Positions 1-10,856 of a DNA stretch of 64,000 nt are shown in pieces. Position numbers and translations under genes: made by a program. The stretch is from positions 34,438,087-34,502,086 of the forward strand of contig NC_053149.1 in assembly GCF_016808335.1 (NCBI RefSeq). The letters run 5' to 3'. Under the pieces are notes generated by a model, which had not been told where the DNA came from, made no database searches, and worked only from the letters and a program-made list of their open reading frames with translations. The DNA is from Panicum virgatum. Taxonomy: Eukaryota; Streptophyta; Magnoliopsida; Poales; Poaceae. Each line of letters opens with the position of its first letter. Positions within the stretch are counted from its first letter, which is position 1.

Positions 1-1965
1 AGAACTCTTTCCCTGATGAGAGTGGCAAACCAATTAGATGTACTAGTTACGGCCAAACTTTATTCAGTCTCCCTGGCAGCAAACTAAACTCTACAGATGC
101 AGCAAATTGGTTCAGAATCTTCTACAAAGGACTAGATAATCCACTCTATTTCCCATTTACTGAATCTGAATCCTTTGAGAACCAAACTGCCTTCAGATTA
201 GATAATTTTGCCGATGACGACAGCACTCGGCATTTATACTCTTTGATGATTCGACCTGGCTTCCTCCCCGTTGGCATCAGCACCTCTAATAGAATTATCA
301 AGCCAGGTTATGAATCTTACCAGCCAGTCATAGCAGCTCGGCAATTTGGCCTAGGACAGGTCCCTCCCCACTTCCATATTCACCACTTGGTGGAAAGCAG
401 AGCCGATATGCCTGACGGTCTCACCAGTTCAAGATGGTACCGCATGTTTGATGACCTCCACATCCCAATACCAGCCGATCCTTTACCTCTTCATCAATCG
501 GCTTTGATACTTGGTGGAACATGTGGAAAACACATGCATTCAGGAAAGCTCTAGGTCCTCAACTGCAGCAGATCGATCCTGAATATGCAATCCCCGAAAC
601 AGAGGTATTGAATTTATACATTTTTGCTCTTCCCAGATCATCCATCCTTCCATTTGTCTAATTCTAACTCACTTTTCTTGCAGCAACAAGATGGTCCAGA
701 ACCTACGACCAGCAACGGGGAGCCATTCCACTTTCTTCCAACTGCCCCTGATGTACTCTTCTGCAAGGGATCACCAACAATGAAGAAAGTGATAATGACT
801 GTTCAGCCAGACTTACTTCAGTCGGCTTCCAAATGAAGACAAACTCCTGCAAGCGCTGCCCCCCGAGTCTTGACCAAGAAAAGGAAGATGATCACGAGGC
901 GAGTGATCAAGAAACCAGCACCAGCTTCTTCGAGTCCATCAGAGTCCAATACCAACCAGGTAACTCATTTCTCTGAAACTTCTTCTTTATCTCATACATG
1001 TGCACCATGATTGATTGTAATTTTATTTCCAGGATGCAGCTGAAAACATCCCCAATGTAGAAAGCCTGGAACAACATGAGATGGCTGCAACCCCTGATGC
1101 ACTGATGGATGTAAATGAGGAACAAGCCGATACAGTCAATGTTCTCGATGTCAACACCAGCTCTAACAGGATGATTGCACCTGAATCGCCCAACACTTCT
1201 TCAGAACAGGTAATATTACAAAACCAATTCTGAATCAGCCGATAGCCCCATAAATGCATCTTGCTCTAACTCCAGATATGTCCATAGGATTTTGACATTT
1301 CAGGTTTACTTTCCTTTGACCCGGCATCAATGGGTCTGACTATCCCTGGAGCAGAAACACCATTTTCGCAGCAATCGGCTAATTTGGCACGTCAGCTTCA
1401 TCTCATCAAGGACCTGCTATCTGCTCCACTCACTGCTCTAGTTGATGATTCCAGCAAGATGAAGAACATCTTCGAGCAAATAGAAACCCAACTCCCGGAG
1501 CCGTTGCAAATCAAGCTCTGGCCAGCCAGCAACCTTCCATTCTTTCGGATAGAAGTGAATAAAGCACAACAACGGATGGAAGCACGTCGCTCTCAAGCTT
1601 CTCTGAAAGCTGACATTACCCAAAAGTGCAAGGCCCTCAACCAGAAGAAGGCAACTCTAGATACCAAAGCTGACATGTCTGTCAACAAGAAGCGACTCGA
1701 CCTCCTGAAGAAAGAACTGGCGGAACTCGAAGAAAAGGTCCGTACCACCAAGAAGCTCATCCAGGCCGAAGAAACTTCCATTGCAAACTCCGAACAAGAG
1801 ACCCAGGAAATAACCGAGCAGATACAAGCAGAGTTCGCAGAGATAAGCACCTTGAGTCGGCAGATAGTAACAGGCGATGACAAAGATGACGAAGCAATCG
1901 TAGCACGGGCAGACACCGTCCGCACAGAAGCCATCCACGCCATAGAAGAATTCCTGAACCAGTAG
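1..1965 (+). pseudogene. Antisense multi-exon gene of element A (plant mobile domain-like), broken
   Basis: Runs opposite to the gag-pol of its host element. I read four exons with GT-AG borders that keep one frame: up to 604, 684-959, 1033-1209 and 1288-1965. Exon 1 encodes a stretch rich in aromatic and charged residues that resembles plant mobile domain (aminotransferase-like) proteins. Exon 4 (from DFDISG) encodes about 225 residues ending in a long Lys/Glu-rich coiled coil and a TAG at 1963-1965. The N-terminus is outside the window. Two defects are seen: the frame shifts by one base near 480-510, so exon 1 runs into a stop at 552-554, and exon 2 has an in-frame TGA at 834-836. Exon borders are inferred from splice consensus and frame continuity. 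Function is unknown; such genes are passengers in Tat elements. Confidence 0.65.
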
Positions 1966-2090
1966 ATAGGCTCAAGAGACAATTAGTACTACCTGTTAAC
2001 CTGAAACTGGTACTTGTTTAAAAACATCTTAAGTCGATGGTTACACATCGGCTGTTTCGTTCCTCATATGTATTTTACTATTTTTTTACC

Positions 2091-2199
2091 GGCCAACTCA
2101 ACGTGTTGGCCTATCTCTTCTTTTCTCTTTTTTTTTACTGGCCACCTCAACGTGTTGGCCTGTCATGTTTTTTTTTGCGGCCAACTCAACGTGTTGGCC
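2091..2199. repeat. Three copies of a 21-bp imperfect palindrome
   Basis: The sequence GGCCAACTCAACGTGTTGGCC occurs at 2091-2111, 2140-2160 (one change, A to C) and 2179-2199. Its 7-bp ends GGCCAAC and GTTGGCC are inverted repeats around a 7-nt loop. T-rich spacers separate the copies. The array lies between the convergent ends of the antisense gene (stop at 1965) and the integrase (stop at 2238). Confidence 0.85.
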
Positions 2200-2237
2200 T
2201 ATTATACTGCAGCCAGATGGATCTCATCGGCTTTTCG

Positions 2238-3587
2238 TTACTCGCCTTCCCACATGCTCTGGAAATACTTCTTGAGATATTGGCCATTGACTGCAACAGG
2301 AAACTTGACGCTGTCCAATTCCTCGAGCATGTATGCATTCCCAGGCAAGACCTGATCAACCTTGTACGACCCATGCCAAGTTGGAGACCATTTACCAAAC
2401 TTTTTATCTTTAGTCCCCAATGGCAATACTGCCTCCCAAACCAAGTCTCCAACCTGGAACTCCTTGGGCCTGACCTTCTTGTTGTACGCACGAGCCACTT
2501 TAGCCTTATTTTCTTTGATCTTCTCCAGTGACCAAAGCCTTAGCTCTGTCAGGTCCTCCACATTATCATTCATCAAGGCTGCATACTGTTCAGCGGATAG
2601 ATCATTCTGAAACTCAACACGCCTTGATCTAGCCGTGATCTCCCATGGTAACACAGCATCTTGGCCGTAGACTAGATGGTACGATGACGTCTTGGTGGAC
2701 CCATGACATGAAATACGATATGCCCACAAAGCTTCTGATAACACCTCATGCCAGCGCCTAGGATATTCATCGATTTTTCTCTTTATGAGCTTGATGAGGC
2801 TCTGGTTGGATGCTTCAGCCTGTCCATTAGCCTGGGCATAATATGGAGATGATCTGATCAGCTTAATCCCCATATCATCGGCAAACTTTCTGAACTCCTC
2901 CGATATGAAGACCGATCCCCCATCGGTCGTAATAGTTTGAGGAATTCCAAATCTGTGGATGATGTGCTCTTTGACAAAGCTGATCACATCTCTTGACGCT
3001 ACTGATCTCATGGGTACTGCCTCCACCCACTTTGTGAAATAATCTGTGGCAGCTAGAACCCATTGGTGACCCTTGCTAGACGACGGGTTGATCTGTCCAA
3101 TCATATCCATGCCCCAACCTCTGAATGGCCACGGTTTGACGATAGGATTCATTACTGATGCCGGCACTATCTAAATTTTGCCAAACTTCTGACATGCCTG
3201 ACATCCTTTATAATATTTGAAACAATCTTCAAGCATGGTAGGCCAGTAATATCCCGATCGCCTAATCAGCCATTTTATCTTATGAGCCGATTGGTGAGTA
3301 CCGCAGGCTCCTTCATGAACCTCATGCAAGAGCCGATTTGACTCTGAAGGTCCCAGACATCTAAGTAGTAGACCTTCCAAGGTCCTGTAGAACATGTCAT
3401 CCCCTATCAGAACATACTTCATGGCCTTGAGTCTTATCCTTCTGGGTGCCCCCCGAGCCGAATCCTTCAAGTAATTGAAGATATCGGCTCTCCAGTCTCT
3501 GGGTTCTAGAAACTGAACCTCCACGTCAACTCCATCGGCTGTTTCCTTGTACCCTGGAAGCCATCTGTGCCAAGTCATTGGCTTCAT
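2238..3587 (-). pseudogene. Element A integrase
   Basis: Ty3/gypsy integrase read from 3587 down to 2238. It begins with the zinc-binding H-H-C-C region (EVHEG, then C-x2-C in GCQACQKFGK), then the rve core with a first acidic motif near WGMDMIG, a second near TTDGGSVF and a third in the NGQAEASNQS segment, then a basic C-terminal domain. An in-frame TAG at about 3171 interrupts the frame between zinc finger and core; CAG to TAG is the likely change because reading continues in the same frame. The last codon is at 2238, next to the palindrome array. Confidence 0.85.
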
Positions 3588-5678
3588 TGTTCAGAGTCCT
3601 GCGTATCCAGTGGAAATTGATGTACCTGAATTGTGACATCAACTCATGACATTGCATCCATATCGGAAATAGAGCCTCGCTCTCACATCTACATTCTTCC
3701 GTGAGCTGAGAAATCACCAATTTTGAATCTCCAAAAATCTCCACCGCTTCTGCACCAGCTTCGAGGAGCAGTTCCATCCCTTTGCGAACGGCTTCATATT
3801 CCACCAAATTATTGGTGCATGGGGCAGTCATCCTGATGGAAAAGGAGTAAGTCACCCCACGCGGCGAGACCAACAGAATTCCCACACCGCACCCATCATC
3901 ACAAGCCGATCCGTCGAAGAACATAGCCCAAGCACGAACAAATAGTGCAGCAATATCCGTGCTGATCCTGTCTGCAACAAGATCCGCCAGTGCCTGTCCT
4001 TTGACTGCTTTTGCAGGCTGATACCGAATATCGAACTCTGACAATGCAAACATCCATTTTCCCAGCCAGCCTTTTAGGACAGGAGCCGACAGCATATGCT
4101 TTATGACATCCGATTTGCATATGACAATTGTTTCCGCCGAGAGCAAAATATGGCGAAGCTTTGTACATGTAAAGTATAAGCAAAGACAAAGCTTCTCGAT
4201 TTCAAGATACCTAGTCTTGGCATCTAACATGCGCTTGCTGAGGTAGAAAACCACCCTCTCCTGGCCGTCGTGCTTCTGGACTAACACCGAGGCAATGGAA
4301 GTGTCACCTACGGATAGGTACACGTAGAACGGCCTATCTTGCTGAGGAGGAACCAACACTGGAGGCTTTGACAAATATTCCTTGATTTCATTGAAAGCTT
4401 GCTGCTGTTCTGCCCCCCAGCGTAACTCATCATCGGATTTGATCTTCACTAAACCCATGAACGGCTCAATGCGTCCAGACAGATTAGAAATAAATCGCCT
4501 GACAAAGTTAATTTTACCGATGAGCTTCTGCAACTCTTTCTTCGTAATCGGTGGCTTCATCGCCTTCACAGCTTCCTGACTTTTCAGGCCGATCTCGATT
4601 CCCCGTTCATGCACCAAGAATCCCAAAAATTGACCGGCCGATACTCCAAAGGCACATTTCTTTGGGTTCATTTTGATCCCAAACCTTCGAGTCCATTCCA
4701 AAACTTGGCGCAAATCTTCTAGATGTCCCCAGCTGACTTGGACTTTACCACAACATCGCCAATATAAATCTCTACCAATTTGCCGATGAGATCATGAAAA
4801 ATGTAATTCATGGCATGTTGGTACGTTGCACCGGCATTTTTCAGTCCAAAGGTCATCACCAAATATTCGAACAAGCTGACCGCGCCTGGTACTCTGAACG
4901 CGGTCTTGTTCATGTCTTCTGGGGCCATGAAGATCTGGTTGTAACCGGCATTATCGTCCATAAAACTCATCATCTTGTGACCGGCAGCTGCGTTGATCAA
5001 TGTTTCTGCAACAGGCATCGGGTACTCGTCTTTTGGCGTCGCTCTGTTGAGATCTCTAAAATCAACGCATACACGCCATCGTCCGTCCTTCTTTTGCACC
5101 GGTACCACACTGGAGATCCACTCTGCATACCGGCATGGCCTGATGAACCCAGCATCCAGCATCTTCTCCACCTCTTTCTTGACTTCTTCTAGGACTTCGG
5201 CCTTCATCTGACGTGCTCGTTGCTGAAACGGCCGAAACCCTTTCTTAAGCGGGAGCCGATGCTCGACGATGCTTCTATCCAGACCGGGCATTTCGGTGTA
5301 GTCCCATGCAAAACAGTCTCGGTATTCTTTCAGCAACGCAATCATCTCCTCTCGCAAGACCAGATCCAACTTCTTGCTGATAAATGTCGGCCGTGGCTTA
5401 TCCCCAGGACCGATGTCAACCTCTTCCAAGTCATTAGCTGACGTGAACCCGTATCCGAGTTTGCCGTCGTTTGAAAAATCAGCTACGAACGCAAGCGAGT
5501 CTTCGTTATCCACCAGATCAGTGGCAAACACAGGGATATGACAAGAAAAATTATTTGGCCAACCGCGTGGGCTGGCCGCTCCTACACTTCCATTATCATT
5601 CGAAACCAAATAGTCGATGAGTGACCAACTGCCAGAGCAGACCATCGTGTGTACATGATGTAACAATTCTGAACCCAA
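3526..5678 (-). pseudogene. Element A reverse transcriptase, RNase H and second (archaeal-type) RNase H
   Basis: Two open segments (5678-4719 and 4713-3526) in different frames together encode the RT palm and fingers, a first RNase H (RPFYVYLSVGDTS onward) and a second RNase H starting at WAMFFDGSACDDG with a later FGDSKLVI motif. The second RNase H marks the Tat lineage. The RT active-site box reads YIGD instead of the usual Y-x-DD, so a catalytic aspartate is replaced by glycine. The frame break follows directly, near 4713-4719. Integrase follows in another frame. Confidence 0.85.
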
Positions 5679-5761
5679 ACAAGATTTTTCTATTTTTTGG
5701 GGCCAATCGCTAGGACCGGCCTCTCTATTTCTATTACATCCCGTGGCATGCCAGGATGCGT

Positions 5762-6334
5762 TTACTCTGTGAGGCCAATGGATAAGACCAGCCTCAGTCC
5801 ATTTTTTGTCGCCTCGATCCGATCACAGTCTTCCAGGGCGACACCTGAGATCGGCTCTTGTCCATCTGCGTCCCAAGCGTTCATATCTGCGAGTGAGACG
5901 TCGCTGGAATCGTCTGCAGGGACCACTTCTACTTCATCACCATCCCATTGGACCAGATACTGATGCATTGTGGAAGGGATACATCAGTTGGCATGAATCC
6001 AGTCCCTCCCAAGCAGTACTGTGTATGTACTCTTGCTGTTGACGATGAAGAACGATGTTGGCACAGTCTTGCGCCCCACCGTCAGCTCTATATTAAGGAC
6101 CCCCATTGCCTCTGATGGTTGTCCATTGAAGTCATTAAGCATCACATTGGTCTTGATCAGATCGGCAGAAGAACGACCCAATCGGCGCAGCACAGAGTAT
6201 GGCATCAGGTTGACTGCGGCACCAGTGTCGACCAACATCCTGTTCACAGGCTTGCATTGATGAAGCCCTTGAGATACAATCCTTTTAGGTGCTTGTAGCT
6301 CTTCTCCTTGGGCTTCTCGAAGATGATCGGCCAT
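5762..6334 (-). pseudogene. Element A aspartic protease
   Basis: Retropepsin-like domain read from 6334 down. The catalytic motif is LVDTGAAVNLMP near residues 34-45 of the segment, followed by the typical second half ending in LLGRDWIHAN. A stop follows at about 5984, and the frame reopens from 5968 to 5762 with acidic linker sequence (DGDEVEVV). The protease frame differs from the gag frame upstream, so at least one indel or programmed shift separates them. Its product would cleave the Gag-Pol precursor in an intact relative. Confidence 0.8.
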
Positions 6335-6348
6335 GGGCCCAGATCTAG

Positions 6349-8886
6349 CTATGCGATAGCCGATTCTTCTGGTTGGGGTGCCCGAAACTCTGATGGGAGC
6401 ACGAACACCATGTTCACATCAGCCGATGGCTTCTCATCGGCTTTCGTCTGCTTAGGGCGCCACTCTTTTCTTGGAGGGCGCCTCTCCTCTCTTCGCGGTC
6501 GCTTGACCTGTTCCGCGAGGTCCGGACGCGCCTTCCTCAGGATGTCGAGGTATTTTGCTTCTGCCTCTTCCAGATTACGCAAGCGCTGCACTCTGCGCTT
6601 CTGTGACCGATTAAGCCCGTCAGGACACCACCGTGGGTGATGGTACCTGTCTTCTTCTTCTTCTTGCTCGGAATCACCCCTGGTTGGCCTCTTTATACGG
6701 TCACCATGACGTGTTCTGGGCCCTAAGCACCGGAACACCGATGTCTCGTCCTGCTGGCGTCCTTGAGGCCTGCACTCCAAGCAATTATCTATAGTAGGCA
6801 ATCGGCTCATGTCGGAATTCCAACAGTACCTAAAGAAGGGGCAATGCCAGTGGTCGCGTATAGCCTGGCGTCTCCCCAATGTCCTTCCTGAGCGATGCTC
6901 GTACTCGTCCTCTTCCGATTCGTATCGGCAGCGCAACTTGTACTGGTACTGGTATTTTTCTAGAAGCCGATTAGAAGCTGGAAGCTGGTTGCGGATGTGA
7001 CGCACCTGCTCTTCAGTCACATGCCACTATTCCAGCTCACGTTCATCCTACGGCCGTTTGCCAGAAGCGGCCTCTCTCCTCTGCTTGTCATGGCGGCGCA
7101 TGGGTCCCACCATGTTGATCTGGAATGCCAAATCCTGGCCCTCGGATCCGAAACCTGACAGCTCCACCATGTTAGCTTGCGGGAAGGGCTTTGTGTCAAC
7201 CTTCATCGTGTGTTGAGCCAGGATTAACCGGCCTTGCTCGATAGCCGATTGTATCTGACGACGTAGCTCCTTGCATTCACCCGTAGAATGAGTGAACGAG
7301 TGGTGCCATTTGCAACACAGCCTTCCCTGCAGCTCTTATGGCGTCAGTAACTTGTGATTTTCTGGGAGCTTCAACTGTTTTTCTTTGAGGAGTAGATCAA
7401 ATATATGCTCTGCCTTGGTCACGTCGAAGTCGAAGCCCTTCAGAAGCCCCTGCTGTTTGACCCACTTGCACGGGACAGGGTTTGCCCCCCGAGTCCACTC
7501 TGCCACGGCTACTTCTTGCTCCTCACCAGAGTCATCAAATTCTTCCGCCTGGGCCATGTTTACATGGCGCTTGAACTTGTCCTGGTACAGCTCAGGATGG
7601 TAATGTTCGTATGCTGTAAGCCTCTGCACCAGGTGCGCCAGAGATGTGAACTACAACTGAAAAGCCGAATCCTTGATCGGCTTAGCGAGTCCCAGGACAG
7701 CCAGATCGACTGCCTCCTTCTCTGTGATGTGTGATGAGTAGCATCGGTTCTTGACCTCCCTGAAGCGCTGTATGTATTATGACACGGTCTCTCCTCGCTT
7801 CTGCCTGACTTGGGCGAGGTCGGCAATTCCAGCTTCAGTAGCCTCCGAGTGGTACTGGGTATGGAATTGATCTTCAAGCTGCCTCCAAGTTCGAATCGAA
7901 TCCGGAGCCAGTGATGCATACCATCCAAAACCTGGGCCTGTGAATGATTGGCCGAAGAACCGGACCCTCATCGGATCCGACACTGAGATCATCCCAAGCT
8001 GCGTTAAGTATCGGCTCACATGCTCGATGGAGCTGGCTCCTTCTGACCCGTTGAACTTGGTGAACTCAGGAAGCCGGTACTTGGGTGGCAGTGGGATCAA
8101 GTCATAGTCACTTGGATACGGCTTGGAATAGCCGATCGCTTTCCTCTTGGGCAGGATGCCGAACTGGTCTCTCAGTATTGCACTGACCTACTCCACACTA
8201 AGGACTCCTGGGGCCGATGGCTCAGCACTCGGCCCAGTAGTGTACTTTGCCAGCCACGCTTGTTTCTCTGCGTCTGTTCCAGAGGCTCCTGGGTTTACCA
8301 TCTGCACCGAGCGCGCTGGATTGACGCTGTTAGGGATGTAGGCGCACGTGTAGCCGTGCGGGATCTCCTTGGGTGGCTCGGTGAGGAACTGGCCTTATCC
8401 AGGATCACCGCCGATCTTGTGGATGACGTAGATCGGCGCGCTTTGTGGTCTTGGAGCCGCAAATGAGAATGGTAATTGCGGCCTAGAATGCAGTGTAGCT
8501 TCCTCTGTGTGACTCCCCAGGGTTGGCCCCGATGGAGAGTACTGGTTCTTGATTATCTCCTGGATGACGCAATGCGCCATGCGCTCGAGTTCGTTCATCA
8601 GGCTCTGAGAGTGCCGATGAAGTGCATGGGCCACCATGTAGTTCATCTCCTGACGCAGGGCTCTGGTGCGTTCTTCTGATGGCACAGACAGATCTACATT
8701 GTCAAGAGCGCCTTCTGGTGAGAACCCCTTCCACCTGATGCCATGGCTGCGGGTCCTCTCAAAAGAGCCGATGAGATCGGCTTCCAGCAGAGCTTTGATC
8801 TCATCATACTTCTTCTTGTGCTCAGGAGAGAGCACTTCATACATGACGGGCTTGGGAGTGGGTTCTTGATCTTGAGCTCCAGTCAT
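6349..8886 (-). pseudogene. Element A gag
   Basis: The likely start is the ATG at 8886-8884, just inside the primer site. The frame stays constant down to 6349 but is interrupted by several in-frame stops (ends of open stretches at about 8395, 7777, 7336 and 7017). The retrotransposon gag domain lies around 8100-7560 (PEFTKFNGSEGA...ASLAPDSIRTWRQLEDQF). The C-terminal third (7020-6349) is Arg/Glu-rich with possible nucleic-acid-binding Cys/His residues. With at least three stops no full-length Gag can be made. Confidence 0.8.
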
Positions 8887-8909
8887 TGTTGCAGTGGACG
8901 TTGTTGCCG

Positions 8910-8936
8910 AGAAGTGTCCCACCGGGCGTGCCAGAA
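8910..8936 (-). other. Primer binding site region of element A
   Basis: On the minus strand, a few bases downstream of the 5' LTR end, the sequence reads TGGCACGCCCGGTGGGAC. It starts with the TGG expected for pairing with the CCA end of a tRNA and has the usual PBS position. Related Tat elements have been reported to use tRNA-Arg; I cannot confirm the tRNA here. Confidence 0.7.
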
Positions 8937-9198
8937 TGTGTTGTCGGTCGAAACCCACCAGCGAGCAGCGACAGGCAACACGAAGAGCCGGGAGGTCGCC
9001 GGGGCGCTGGCAGGCACTGCTCCCTCGTCGACGGCCCGCAATTCCAGCAACGCACCGCGGCTTGTGAAGACGCAGGGCGTGCCACCTGACCTATACCCGA
9101 TCAGGAGGTGCGGACGTGCTTGCGATGATTGACCTGCACACACAAACACGTGGAAACGTAAGTCCGAGCCATGGTCAGCTCCCCGGGACGACTCTTGT

Positions 9199-9218
9199 AT
9201 CGGCTTTAAAGAGCCGAT
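9199..9218. repeat. 7-bp inverted repeat in LTR A
   Basis: ATCGGCT at 9199-9205 and AGCCGAT at 9212-9218 are exact inverted repeats around a 6-nt loop. The heptamer is the same one found unusually often throughout element A. Confidence 0.75.
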
Positions 9219-9801
9219 CGAGTCCCGGTGTCAGATGGGATCTGTTACATCCAGATATCGATGATTAAAGCAAATAACTGTAAAGCTGCTTCAATTAAAT
9301 CTAGTTGATCTAATCCACAACAGTAAAGGCTTCACTGCTAGATCGCAACATCCTACACGTGACTAGGCCTAATAAATGTAGCAGATAACTAAACTATAAC
9401 CAAAATAGAGGCCTAAGAACTAGCAAGAGCCGATTCCCGGATCAATTCCCTATTAAGACTAAAGCAAAGCATCTAAGACGCCACCGGATCGTCCAATCCG
9501 TTTGCAAGGCCTAACCTAGCAGATATTATGCCAACTCTTAAGAACAAGAGCAAACCGTAACAGATTAGATCTACTAAATATAAAGGAAGCAGGGTGTTGT
9601 CTCTGTGCAACTAATTCTATGCGACGAGAACTAGCATGAGATTGAAACGTGACTGCACAGAGACAACATGATGTTCGTAGATGATAAGCAACGAAGCACA
9701 ATAAATCTACTAAAGGCCATGCCATGAACATCAAGATAACTAGCATTACTCGCCATAAAAAATACTTCAGTACGAGTAATACCAAGGTAAAAACAAGAAC
9801 A

Positions 9802-9838
9802 ATGCTGCCCTGATCACGAGAAGTGATCAGGGCAGCAT
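9802..9838 (-). repeat. Perfect 16-bp hairpin in LTR A leader
   Basis: ATGCTGCCCTGATCAC (9802-9817) is the exact reverse complement of 9823-9838, with the 5-nt loop GAGAA between. It lies roughly 105-140 bp downstream, on the minus strand, of the TATA-like box at 9941-9950, so it should be transcribed near the 5' end of the element RNA. Confidence 0.85.
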
Positions 9839-9940
9839 GTCACTTACTTGGATGAAACCCTAGGTTTAGGGGTGGCGATGCGCCGAGATTGTTGTTTGTG
9901 AGACGTGATGATGCTCTCCCTTACGAATAACAAAGGGTAC

Positions 9941-9950
9941 ATATTTATAG
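9941..9950 (-). promoter_or_regulatory. TATA box of LTR A
   Basis: CTATAAATAT on the minus strand, in the U3 position of the LTR and oriented toward gag. Confidence 0.6.
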
Positions 9951-10151
9951 TCCGGAGACTTGGGAAATAATCTAAACTAATCTTGTCCCGATTGGACTCT
10001 ATCTCTATTCTTAAACTAAATCTAAGGATACATGGCCCATGTGGCCCAGATGCTCACGCAGGAGCCGATTTACAAGTCTTCTTAATCTCCTGCTTCAAGC
10101 CCATCTTGCTTTCGGCCCATAAATTAATCCTGTTAATTTATGGCGATAACA

Positions 10152-10856
10152 CGACGCCAAGGAGCAGAGAAGATAGAGGGACACCTCTCGGAGAGCCGAG
10201 AGTCGTGCTAGTTGTCTAGGGGCTTCCCTAGCCGACGTGGGAACCTTGCTAGGAAGACCACGTTGGAGTTCTGGAGCTAGGATCATCGAGATCAAGGTAG
10301 GGCCCCGGTTGTGATCTTGTGACGTACAATCAGTCATGGTGAAGTTACTTGTGATTCCGAATTTTTAGCGACCATGTTTTCTCTTTCGATTTCGTTCTTT
10401 TCTTTGGGTTTGCTTCATCCTAGATCTATTATCGAGATAGATCGCTTAGCATGATCTTGTAGTCATGGTGGCTAGAGGTTCATGGCGGAACTACCAAAGG
10501 GGGGTTCGACTTGTTTATCATGCTTTAGGGTGCTTTTGTCCAAAGGGGGGCGTCGTGACAGGGCGTTGCTTTAAGTAGACGGAGTATCGAAGGATTGGAT
10601 TGGAGATTTTGGTTTAAAGATGCTTTTCATTGAGATTTACATCTATCTTACTTCACTACATCTAGCTGGAACTACAACATATGCATGATCTAGGTGATCT
10701 AGATTGGTTATCTGTAACTTTCTCTTGCTATCTTCGGTGTTTGTCGCTTTTAGTAGATTAGATTCGTTTAACACCATCTCAACACAAAGGAATCTCTATG
10801 CTAGTAGATTGTTTATTGTATCTTTGGTTCCGTGGATTGATAAAACTTGGGAGAAT
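10152..10856 (+). repeat. 5' LTR of element C, middle part
   Basis: Matches 44313 onward of the 3' LTR of C and 27248 onward of the 3' LTR of B. It is bounded on the left by element A (TSD CGACG) and on the right by element D. The last five bases AGAAT are D's target duplication with one change from GGAAT at 31984-31988. Confidence 0.88.

Larger units (their letters stand above)
1..10151 (-). mobile_element. Element A: Tat-type Ty3/gypsy retrotransposon (truncated by window start)
   Basis: Minus-strand element with its 5' LTR at 8939-10151, then primer site, gag, protease, RT, two consecutive RNase H domains and integrase, followed by a gene on the opposite strand. The double RNase H and the antisense gene between integrase and 3' LTR are hallmarks of the Tat lineage (RIRE2, Grande, Retand). 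The 3' LTR lies before position 1. The 5 bp after the LTR (CGACG, 10152-10156) resume the LTR of element C exactly where B's 3' LTR reads GAGACGACGCC, so A was inserted in C's 5' LTR. Several stops and frame changes make it non-coding as it stands. Confidence 0.9.
8939..10151 (-). repeat. 5' LTR of element A
   Basis: In + orientation it begins TGTTGTCGGTCG and ends GGCGATAACA, so it has TG...CA termini. It is 1,213 bp. A minus-strand TATA-like box (CTATAAATAT) lies at about 9941-9950. The LTR contains a perfect 16-bp hairpin downstream of that box (9802-9838) and a smaller one at 9199-9218. The flanking CGACG is the start of element C sequence. The partner LTR is outside the window. Confidence 0.85.
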
